This document shows positions 45,451-56,110 of a DNA stretch of 64,000 nt, piece by piece (within the stretch, counting starts at the first letter, position 1; each line of letters starts with the position of its first letter). The DNA is from Ectocarpus siliculosus (taxonomy: Eukaryota > Sar > Phaeophyceae > Ectocarpales > Ectocarpaceae). The position numbers and the translations under genes are program-made. The notes below the pieces were generated by a model. That model worked only from the letters and a program-made list of their open reading frames with translations. It searched no databases and was not told where the DNA came from. The stretch covers positions 7,339,110-7,403,109 of the forward strand of contig FN649727.1 in assembly GCA_000310025.1 (NCBI GenBank), in the 5' to 3' direction.

Positions 45451-48400
45451 ATGATATCGAGGCGCGTGATAGCGGCCAGGCCATGGCAACATCATCTGGG
45501 CAAAGGACGAGCATGCCGGCCATTCGCCGGGAGCGGCGGTGGGGGAGACGGCACGCCAGCAGTCAAGGTGTTCGATCGAACGGCGAAACGACGCCAACGG
45601 GACCGAGCCGCGGCCGCTGACTGGGAGGGAGAATTCGACTACCTGAGGGAGCACATCGCAAGGGTGCTCGTGGATAGAATAGAGGTGCAACCATATCACG
45701 CTGTCACGGCTTGATTCGATGGGAGGCGGTCTTCTCTGCCAACAAGCTGTAGTAGCACTCCATTTCCACACACCTCTCTCGCTTGCTCGGTTGGCATTTT
45801 TGACAGAACTCCGCGTTGTTGAGGACAACAGCAGAATTACATACTTGTACAATGGATATATCGTCGGAACGGCTGCAGCAGTCGGGCGAAGTAATCGTTG
45901 AACCGTAGTGTGCAAGACTTCCTGCCACACGACTGCGATTTTTTACAGCTACACGCATCGTCTAACCAGCACGCACTGCGTGTGTGTACTGCTGTGTAGA
46001 GAAAAGTCCACATTGCGTAGGATTGAACACGCCAACCCATAAGCCGATGTTCCATGTATATACTCCAACAGGCAAAACACGTCTATACTCCTCGTAAACC
46101 TGGCAATGCGTTGCTGTAGGCTGGCGGCATTGTCAGCAGGGACGTAGGGCTGACAATGATGTACAAGTTCGACCAGTCACACGTACGACCATAACGGAGC
46201 TATTTACGGTAGCTGCGGCCCACACAGCAGTTAGGGGGATAAGCTGGAGCGTGTTTTGGGAAAACAACCACGACTGAGCGCGTGCCCACCCGACAGATTG
46301 GATGGCTCTGACACTCAGTGCCTCCCCCCCCCCCTCCCCCTCTATCTCCTCCAGGACATTTCGAGGGAGTTTCCACGAGCGCTCGATGTCGGAGCGCACG
46401 CTGGGCACATCTATAACGCCATTTGTGAAAAGGTACTGTGCGGCGGTTCAGAGACAAGGCAACAATTGCCAAGCGATGTGGATGAGATGTTATCTTTGTG
46501 CCGCGGAGACACAGCTCCTTGCAGAAGTCTTTCTCCCACGACCACGCAAGTCCGTCAAGTGCGCGGGCGCGTTTTCTGAGCGCTTGAGGTTTTTCAAGCT
46601 CCCGGGTTTGTTTGTTTCTACCTCCTTTTCCTGCTCGCGTTGAAAGAATCCAATTGAAAGAATCCTACGTAGCGCGCCCGTTTCTTCCCAGTACGCAACC
46701 AAACCAGGGCCACAGATTTTGGCCCTATTTTCTCCGCGTCCACAGAACCGGAAAAACACTGCCGGCTGATCAATGACCGATAGTTCTCCATGTGGGCGTC
46801 ACTGTCGAATTATTTAGGACGCTTCGAATCAATGTGTGGGGCACCGGTCTGGTGATCACTTCTCAGAGAAGAGCCCGAAATTGAGAGCAGTTTCCCCCCC
46901 GTAATCCTAGCCGAAAAGGTCGTGGCTCACTGGTCTCTTATCGGTTCAGTTCAGCACAGTATTCTGTCTTGGCGAGACTGCTTCGCCGAATTCGGCGCGT
47001 TGTTCACACAGTAAGTTGAGCTGAACTTCGAGCTGCGGACACCTGCCGAGCATGAGCGAATCAAACCCGCACCACCAACACGCGCGATCCTCCGCCGACT
47101 GCACACGCACCCCACCGCCCTACGTCGGGGCCTAAAAAATCGAAAATAACGCAGCCGGGGTTGAACGGCAAGGGCGGGGTCGGGGGCGTCGAGCACTTGA
47201 CGCAGTGCGACATATCCGAGAAGGCCTTGCTAAGGGGGGCCAGCTCCAGCCGCTCCCGGCAAGAAGAAAGTCGTGGGGGGGCAGCGGCGGGGGAGGAAGG
47301 GTCTGTAGAGGTTGGCACTTGCTGCGTGGTAGCGGACGAGGAGTTCTTGCCGTTCGCCCCGGCGTCTTTCGACCTCGTCCTCAGCAACCTGGCCTTGCAC
47401 TGGGTCAACGATCTTCCGGGCGCGCTGGGGCAAATCAAGCAGGTCTGGGCCGTTGTTGCGTGCCTCAGATCTTACTATCTGTCTCCCTCTCTCTGTCGCT
47501 GATACGACGTTCCGCACTTGTATCCTGGAACCTAAGACACACTTGTGCTGTCACCGTGAGCATTAGTGGGTTGCCCTCGGCAGTGCTCCAAGTCGTTTTC
47601 GTGCATGGGTATGGAGGGTTTGCTGAACGCCTTTGCCGACAGGTATAATAGCAGCAGTGCTCGGGTTAGAGTATGAAGGAATGGCACGCACGTGTGGAGT
47701 CAAATGCTGGTGCTGTCTTCGCCTCCCGTTACAAAGCAAAGCAGCAGGCGGCGCTTCCTTCGCTGCATCCCCCGCATTCAGTGCTCAGGGCACCAACGTG
47801 AACCAACCGCGAGCAGAGCATTCCCTCCCGCCCCCCACCTCTTCCTGTTTCCATGACTGCTTCGGTTTCCTTTCGCATCCGCACTGTTCAGGTTCTCAAA
47901 CCAGACGGGGCGTTCATCGGTGCGATGCTCGGGGGCTCAACGCTGACAGAGTTGCGGAGCTGCCTGCTCCTCGCCGAGCAGGAGCGAGAGGTTAGTGCAC
48001 ACAGCAATCACCGTGTTGGTAGTGTGCGCGTGTTTAACGGCCGTGTTTCTGGTGGCACGCGCGCCACCTGTGAATGGGCTCCGACCGCCACCCACAACAA
48101 GCACTCGATTTTTGTCTTGCCTCGAAGATGAAGGGGTTTGCGCGAGAGCGCAAAAGCCCCACTCTTGTACCCACCACCAACTTCGCCGCCCGCCGTCCTC
48201 TAAAACACGCGCAACGGATGCATGGGATGCGCTCGTGACTACATCGGCGTGTGTCGTGCAGATGGTTAGCTACTCTGCCGCTACGTATCCTCTGGAGGCT
48301 TACCGTTGTTTCCCTCTAGAGGATTATTCTGGATGTTTCCAGACACGTCGATTTTCACTACTATAGTACTGCTCTACTGCTGAAACACGACCAAACGCTA

Positions 48401-50849
48401 CCATTTTTTCCACCATCCCCGGGTAGGGTAGCGCACCTTGCGGGCCACATGTCGACCGTGCTTTGGCTGATACGCATGTTGCCGCCGCCATGTCGCGTCG
48501 TGCAAAAATATTGGCAGGGAGGCCAGTCGATTCACACGTCACCGTCTGCGCACGTGGCGGACTGCGGGAGCCTGCTGCAATCCGCGGGGTTCTCGCTGCC
48601 CACCGTGGACCAGGACACCGTTCGGGTGGGATACCCGAACGCCTTCGTCTTGATGGAACACCTACAGGTGAGGGGGGAGTTGCATGCGAACGTTGAACGT
48701 CAACCCTTGTGTGCTTGTTTCTGGTCTGAACGGCGAGAGCTCTTGTCTTTGGATGTGGCGTTCTCGGTCAAGTGCTCCCAAGAGCAGTTTCTACGTCCTT
48801 TTCAGCGAGAGCGTGTCTTGTTGGTGATGGTTGTTGTCGCTCCCCCCCCCCCCCACCCCCCCGCTCCAATATAAAGGGAAGGGAAGGGCGAAGCCAAAGC
48901 CCCCGGGAAAACCCGGGCACGGGGCAACAAAAAAAAAAAGGTCCCGGGAACGGGGGGGTAAAAAAGGGAAGAGCGGAAAACCTTTAACGAACGAACGCGC
49001 GGGGAATTTGGGGGGAAAAACAAAAAAAAAGGGAAACCCCCCCGGGAAAAAGAAAAAAATCCAAAACGGGAACAATGGGAAACAATAAGGGCAAGGAAAC
49101 AATGCGGGTGGTTTTTTTGGGGGTTTCGGCGCGTCTCCCGGGGGGCTTTAAAAACAATTTCCAAGGAAAGGAAGGGAAGGGGGAAACGAAATAATAACAA
49201 CCCCTTTGGGGCGCCTGGTTTTTCAAAAAAAAGGCATCTCCAAATTAATTGTGTAACAACTTTTAATGGCCCAAAGGGTTAATTTTTGGTAATTTCCTAA
49301 TTCTTTGGAAAAAAAACCCTTTCGNNNNNNNNNNNNNNNNNNNNNNNNNNNNNNNNNNNNNNNNNNNNNNNNNNNNNNNNNNNNNNNNNNNNNNNNNNNN
49401 NNNNNNNNNNNNNNNNNNNNNNNNCCCCCCCCCCCCCCCCCCCCGTCTCCATCTTATGTGTAGGGGATGGGCGAGTCGAACGCCGCCGTGAACACCCGGC
49501 CACGGGTCAGCAGAGAAACCATGCTCGCGGCAGCGGCGGCGTACCAAGGTGAGGAGCGCATATCCTTTACCGATCGACCGCGCGGGGATTTTGGCGGCAG
49601 ACGCACAACAAGCGGTAGCCGCCCCCGTGAACAGGAACACACTCGAAATCGGTATCACTGGGACGCATTATGGTCATGGACCCATCGCGGCTGTTTTGTT
49701 TGGCGTTTCGGCCGCGTCTCCGTGCGGTCTTTAGCAGCACTTCCCAGGGAAGGGAGTGGATGGTGCAAGCGAGCTATCACCACGCCGTTTGGCGCGCCTG
49801 TCTTTCCGAGGAAATGTCGTCTCCAAGTTAGTTGTGTAGCACCTTCTACTGCCCGAAGGGTTGATTTTCTGTCACTTCCTTAGTTCTTCGGACAAGTATC
49901 GCTTCGGTACGGAAGTCATCGGTGGGCTAGCAGGCTTCCAATCGCGTGCCAAAGGATTCCCCCAAGAACACACACTGTTTACAGGATACGGCTCTTTCGC
50001 ATCCACCCACCCGGAACGTCAAAAGCCCTCGGCAGTGTAGATAACAATCAGCAGAATCCTTGAAGGGAACTTACTTCCTCGAGACGCTTGAATGGTTTTG
50101 ACCACCATCGATCACCACCCCCTTCCTTCTCGTTGGTCTACCCCTTGCTGCTTCGGTCCGATTCATCGATTGACGGTTTCAAGAGCTATACGGAGAAGAC
50201 GATGGCACCGTGCAGGCCACCTTCCAGGTGGTGTACATGATCGGGTGGGCGCCACACGAGTCTCAGCCACAGCCGAAGCGGAGAGGTTCTGGCCAGGTGA
50301 ACATCGAAACTAGTACTAAATATCATAAGACAAGAATGCCTGAAAACGTTCCACAAGCCTAGAATGTATCTATCGTACCATCTGTCCACGGCGGTTTGGC
50401 TATCCTGTTGTCCCACCACTGCCCTCGTGTTCTCTGGGTAAACGTCGTTGGCGGATCGAACCGTACCGTACCGTACCGTACCGTACCTAACCCAACTGAG
50501 CAGGCCTTCAGTGGCTGTGATATTTTGGTCGTAGTTTTCGAGTTACCCCGGCGCTTGAAAGCAGGCCGGAAACTGTTCACCACGACCAGAATTGGAGCTG
50601 AAGTCCGAGGCACTTCGATGTGCGTACCGCTCTCGGGGGATCATAGCTCTCTGGTTGGGTCCAGCGCTGCGGCGCTCACGCGCAGACGACGCTTGGCCGA
50701 TTGCTCATCTCGACCTGTCTTTTTCTTCCCCGCGTCCTCTTCCTTTGCACTCCTCCTGTCCGTCCCTACCCACGCGACCACGCCCCCCGGTCTCACAGGC
50801 AAGGATTGGAGATGTCACCGTGACGCAGTCGGAACCCCCTGAGGTTTGA
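45451..50849 (+). CDS. NDUFAF5: NDUFAF5-like mitochondrial complex I assembly factor (class I methyltransferase fold)
   Basis: Eight exons join in phase: 45451-45684, 46355-46432, 47155-47442, 47892-47990, 48518-48667, 49464-49548, 50184-50296 and 50799-50849, giving 365 residues (human 345). The N-terminus [15 protein letters not shown] is basic and serine-poor, as in a mitochondrial presequence. Family blocks follow in order: [134 protein letters not shown] and [11 protein letters not shown]. Human NDUFAF5 hydroxylates an arginine of NDUFS7 during early complex I assembly. The usual D-x-G-C-G-x-G loop reads DVGAHAG here. An N gap lies in the intron before exon 6. Confidence 0.92.
48846..49324 (+). 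other. Low-quality duplicate of the right gap flank (assembly artefact)
   Basis: This stretch tracks 49425 to about 49905 in order, but with homopolymer smearing: for example GCGCGGGGAATTTGGGGG against GCGCGGGGATTTTGGCGG, and the shared TTTCGGC-GCGTCTCC and CCAAATTAATTGTGTAACA-type strings. It includes a garbled copy of NDUFAF5 exon 6 near 48880-48990. It looks like the unreliable tail of a sequencing read left at a contig end, not biology. Confidence 0.85.
49325..49424. other. Assembly gap of 100 N
   Basis: Exactly 100 N bases, followed by a run of C at 49425-49444. The round length suggests a placeholder, so the true distance is unknown. Confidence 0.98.
50461..50487. repeat. (CCGTA)5 tandem repeat
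   Basis: Five perfect 5-bp units lie in the last intron of the NDUFAF5-like gene. Confidence 0.95.
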
Positions 50850-53639
50850 GATAGCAGGGCCACGCGGGCCATCCGTCTGATGGCTCTTTGCCTCCAATTG
50901 TCGGCTTTGCCGGCGCTGAGGATGGGAATAGTTGGAAGAGGAGGGGCAATCGATCGGCGCCCCTCTCTTGTACATATCCGTGACCGCCACTAGGCGGCAC
51001 ACTTTAGCGTTAAAGCGGGGTTGTTTGGCGGCTTGCGGACGCACCGTCACAGTAGGTGCTGTTGCTGGCGTCGCGTATCTCCACGAGAGCGTGTTACTCT
51101 AGCGGGAGTTAAACCACAGCGGGCTAGGGAGGGTGTCTGGGGAAGATGTAAAACCAGTGGATTTTTCGTCCGTGTAACCTTGAGACCACCCGCCAGGCTT
51201 GGGGGTGCCGCAAGAAGACAAGGTGATTGCGTCATAGAAAAGGAAGGCCAATCCGCAGCGGTGGGCGCCTCAGTTGGGACGGCTTCGCCAAAGTGGGTAC
51301 GCTCACCATCACCCATTTAATGGGATACAATGTGCCTTGTCGCTATCCTCTTGTACGAATCCCGGCGCGGTCGCGGAGGCAATGTCCGCAACTGCGTTCA
51401 GAAATGCTCTCGGCGGCTGTTTTTGTCACATCAACCGGATCAATCCGGCCAAGTTTTGATCGAGGCAAAGACCGCCGAAACACCAGCGTCGAAGAGGTGA
51501 TTGGATCGCTTTTCGAGTATTTCACTGCCAACCTGTGGTCGCGGATCCAGTTGTAGAAGTTGGCAGTCAACCAGCAACGACTTCCATCATCATGAGCACG
51601 TTTCCAAGAGTGCATGTTGGACTACATGTAGATATGCTGACCCGATGTAGAGTCGAGGTGGACGGAACATTCCACCCGCTCCAGAACAACGACAAGAGGT
51701 ATTGTTGCTGTCTTCCAAGGACAATGTCCCGGAAGGACATCGAACATCATCGACGACACGGCTTCGCTTGGTTTGATATCAGAGACCTCTGGGTTCGGTC
51801 GATTTCATCGCCCCGTACTTATCACGCTGCCAATCACCCCGTTCGCTGCCACCAACACTACATTGGTAGCTCTCTATAAGGCGGCGCGAAATGCCCCCTG
51901 ACCGACGACGCCGACAAAGTGGAACCTCCCCATCAGATACCGCATCAGACCCCGCACTTGTTGGTGGGGTTTCGACCACCAGCGTGCCCCTCATAGTATA
52001 GTCCCTCTGAGTCCAGTTTTGTCGGCTATTGCTGAGTATGGAGCACCAGGGGATCCGTCCTCGCTTCTCCTCCTCCGATTGCGTCGGGGTCGGAACTTCC
52101 CTTTTTACCCTCATTTGCATCACGGGAAGTCGCGTCGCCTTTGTCCGCTCGTTCCTTCCGGTTGTTGGTGCTGACCACCATCATCGTCTCTTTGTGCTTT
52201 TGTCGTTGTTTTCGCTGCCATTCTCTGTCGGTGTACGCTCATTGTCGGCAAGTTTGTTGTCGCCGGTGTTGATATTGCCCACATATAGCGTAGTTTCTGC
52301 CCCTTGATTAGGCGTAGCCTTTCTTGCTCCTGGGCGGTGTAATCTGCCCTGACCAACTTCCCTTCGAAGCTACCGACATACCAGTTCCGTCGCTGCTGAC
52401 TGGAGTTCCGGGCTTATGTTTTCGTCCTGGGACAGAATAGAGGGGGGGGCGGGGTTATGTGGGCAGCAGAGAGTGGGAAGGTTAAGGTTTGCTGTACATT
52501 CCGCGCGTCGGAATGAAGGTGGCGACCGGGGGAAGAAGATAGCGACACATTTTTTCTCTTGTAGCCTGACCGTACATCCTTTGACCTTGTGGAGTGGAAA
52601 CGCCGGCCGGGGCAGATGGAGAGTATATCAACAGAGCCCAGCAGCTTTATTGGAAAATGTGTTCAAGATTGCACTGTTTACATCGGTGAAATGTTCAAGG
52701 ACGAACTTCAAGGTTCACCACAGTATTAGACGTACCGACAGAACGGCATTCCTGTCGGACACAGCGGCACACACGATTCAACCAACCACAGTGGGATGCG
52801 ATGAAGTCTCACCTATTTTCGTATACTATGCCGTGCACGCTTGTCTGGTGTATCGTGTTTTGCGTTGCATCGACCTCGGTTTATCTGGTCGTTGTATCTA
52901 AACGACAATACCGGCACAATACCAACGATATCTAGGGCAACGGCTGGAATAGGTAGCATTTGACGGTGACGTGTTAATACGTTGTTCTTGGACAATAATA
53001 CTTGCGAGTACCATGCCGTGCCGCAGCGCCCTGGACCAACAGCTCGGCCAACCAGGACGTCGCTCTCGTCACCACCTCACTGATGAACCTCACCTCACCC
53101 TGCTGACACGCCCAGGGGAAGCTCCTCCCCCTGGCCGCCTTCTTGTTGAGCATCGTGTCCGTGTCTACCCTGGCCTCCAGGTTCTCCTTCCGAACCTGGA
53201 GCCTCGCGTGTTTCTCCGAGAGCGGCATCTTGTACCCCTGGACAACGATCGACATCACGAAGCTCATTGGGCGGTGTAGATGCGTAGTAACGTTGATGGT
53301 TGTGGGTGTGTCTGTAGAAACCATCGCCGTTCGAAATATAACCATAGCTGGATAAGAGAAGATTTGGGCGACAAAATATACTCCATTGGGATTTGAAGGC
53401 CCAGCAAGCACGTAGGGTGGGTTGAAGCGCGAAGCGGGATATTTGGTTTACTTTTGAGCAGTACTGTAGGTGGCCGTCATGTTGCGAATAACCACTAACC
53501 CAGAGATCGATACTCTCTCTTCAGGGTCGCTCTACAAACAAACCCAAGAATACTTGAAGCGCTGTCGACCCGTTCCACCTGCTGCCCCACCCCCTGCCCC
53601 TGACGACATCAAGAAAACAACATCCCACAAGCGATCTCA
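50850..53639. other. 2.8-kb intergenic region without a supported gene
   Basis: This lies tail-to-tail between NDUFAF5 (+) and the truncated phosphatase copy (-). Several open frames of 60-160 codons exist. Those on the minus strand at 52120-52400 (VRADYTAQEQERLRLIKGQ) and at 52974-53411 (145 codons, containing MPLSEKHARLQVRKENLEAR) look protein-like, but I could not assign a family or a splice model. A decayed mobile element or lost gene is possible. Confidence 0.4.
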
Positions 53640-55643
53640 ACTTGCTTCACCCCAGGTCAACAACGTACAAGGCCGTCGTCGTTTGTGTTCCCAGCACTAC
53701 CTTCCGCCCAAGACTCGAAACACACAACAAAGGGAATCCCCTCGTGGCGCAACATTCTCTCAACACCTGCCGAAGCAGGACCGCCGGCAACAAGGTAACC
53801 CTTCTTTGTAGCGGCAGACGAAACTTTCTGGGAGCCGATACCCTGTCTCGCCGGGGTGTTAGCCCCGTTCGACGTTTCCCGTGCCCACTTGCTGCTCCAC
53901 CACATTTTCCTCGCCTCACTACGCCTACAGCTGTCCCCTTGCTTAGCGCTCGACGTAGAGATTTTCGTGTCGAAGCGTCCGGGACTGGTTGTGGTAAGGC
54001 GAGTTACCAACGTTGCTTGCACAGAGACGTAAAGCGTGTGCTGGAGGGAGTGCTGTAGGGTATCTTCCTGTGCATCGTTGTCGTTTATACGATGGGGAAG
54101 CTAGAGCCCATAGTTCTTCTTCCTGCGTCTAGTGATCGACACCCTTGCGCCTCGCTCTGCTTGAAGACCGCGTGCAGTGCTACTCCCTACTGTGGGTTGC
54201 CTACCTGTTCCTGGTGGACATATCTTCGGGCCCTTCATGTTGTCACTCAGGGCAGCTATCCTTGCGGCCAGGGCTTCTACCTCGCCATCACCGTCCTCGT
54301 CGTCATTCCTCGGACGATTTTCCTCTTCCGACGTGGCCACTTTCGGTCTCGCGTAGGCTGATTCCCCGCTGGATTTGAGCGACTCTCCTGTGTTGATTAG
54401 CAAGTCGTGCAGCTCGTACGGGTACCAGTTTTCCTCCTCTGCCTTAACCTTGAATATGCCGATGCAGCAGTATGGAGTGGGTACGTTCTTCCTTGCCATC
54501 TCCTTTGTGCCTTCCCTGTGCCCTGATGAGGGCACGCTCGACACGGACGGTGGGTGTAATCAGTACCACAGTGCCGACCCACCGATTGGGCCATTTGATG
54601 TAGAGTAAGACCAAAACGCATTCGTGATCTCAAAGCTGACTAATATACTGCAGACGCAGCGCTCAATAACTTGAATTACGTTGTGACTATTCCTGAAGGA
54701 AGGACGGCTGGACGTTTCTCGTCTTAAGATCGACCCAGAAGAACAGTCCTGAAGAACAGCTGCGTGTGTGCTCTTCAGCAAGAGAATCGAGGCCGTACAA
54801 GGGTAGTTAGGAGCTGTGAGCGACGGTGCATGAATGGATGGGAACGTACAAGCAAGACTATTTTGTTTTTGTAAGCGTCCGCGTCGTTGGTCCGGTAAGG
54901 ATACTAGAATGCACTGACCAGAGACCGGAAAGGTTTACAATGTGAAACAATAACGTGTAGCTTTTTGTTGTTCAGGGTTGGGGTTGGGGTCTACATTAAT
55001 ATGGTGTACACTCACCCACAGCCAAGACGCGCGAGAAGCATTCACCGTCGCCATCGCTGCCTGCTCCTTTCTTCTCGCAGGCCTTGGCGGCTAGCCACTC
55101 CGCAGCGCCTTCAAATGAAGTGGGTGCAAGCGGATCCGTCGGCACGATGGTGACCCCCGGAAAAGCTTCGATGATGTCTTTGTCGGTCATAAGAGTGGCC
55201 TCGGCGCTTGAGTAGCCAATTTCTGACAGCGCCGCGGTACATGAGCAGAGACCTGGCACCACCTGCAGCGGGAGGTTCCCGAGGCTCTGCGAGATGCAGA
55301 CAGCTGTCTGCACGGCTCGAAGCAGTGGTGATGTGTACACAATGTCGAAGCTCCCCGGTTGCTTCTGCTGCCGGTTGAACGGCAGGCCTTTGAGATGCTC
55401 TCCGGCTCTGCACGCCTGCACATGACCGTCTCTGGTGAGGAATGGATCAAACCACCCGCCTTCATTACACCTTGGTGACCTTTCCCAGGCCTGCTGCTCC
55501 TCTCCCCATACTTCGTCACATCGCTCGCCGTGTCGCACGTGCCACACCTCATTGGTCCGCTTGCTTTGTACGCTTCCAACTCGAACTCTTCGGTCCGGTT
55601 TCGCTGCTGCTGCTGCTGCCGCTACGGTGGCTTCTGACGACAT
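53640..55643 (-). pseudogene. Truncated second copy of the histidine-phosphatase gene
   Basis: Exon 1 (55643-55016) is intact and very similar to the 16.5-17.1 kb exon, with WHVRHGER and FTSPLLRAVQTA-like sequence; exon 2 (54522 onward) supplies GHREG and PTPYCCIGIFKV in phase. The frame then stops at 54101, after an internal deletion of about 70 codons just past NMKGPK relative to copy 1. Nucleotide similarity resumes out of frame at about 53990 and fades at about 53640. Nothing matches the 580-residue last exon of copy 1. The phosphatase domain itself could still be made as a protein of about 350 residues, so the copy is either a pseudogene or a shortened paralogue. Confidence 0.75.
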
Positions 55644-56110
55644 CCTTTCCTTCAACCTCCTGTCTGAAAAGCTTTGTGTAATTGCACGTATATTTCCTAA
55701 GAAGTTCACGTCAACCGCTGCCGGTGCTTCACGGCGCCCACGAAATTATTGCCGAGCAGGCATCAGAGCGAAGTCGGCGGACGACGACGAACGAACGCGA
55801 ACGTTTTTGTGCTATTACTGTAGCACGTTGCGCACTACACGTCAAGTAGTTGAGAGACGAAGCGGAGCTTGCCACCCCACAAGACGAGAACAAAATCATT
55901 GCAGTTGCTGCCTGCTGCATGTAGGGGGCAATTGAGTATGCAAATGTACAAATGTACTGCTGATGTTGACGGGTATCATCCGTGGTCGGTCGTACTGGAA
56001 AAATTGTTGGCGGTTTCAAGAATGCGGCGCAATCAGAACGGAGGAGAGGGAGAGGGAGAGGCAACAACGTGCTGTTGTCACACATTGGCAGCAAGCTCGT
56101 GTTTAGCGTC
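55644..56110. promoter_or_regulatory. Divergent upstream region of phosphatase copy 2 and the translocator gene
   Basis: These 467 bp separate the divergent starts. The translocator frame extends upstream to an ATG at 55982, but 56111 starts a cleaner signal-like peptide. No motif was recognised. Confidence 0.4.

Noticed and set aside
48880-48990. A second, diverged NDUFAF5 exon 6 as real exon duplication
   Set aside because: The divergence is homopolymer smearing that continues through intron sequence up to the N gap, which is typical of poor read ends.
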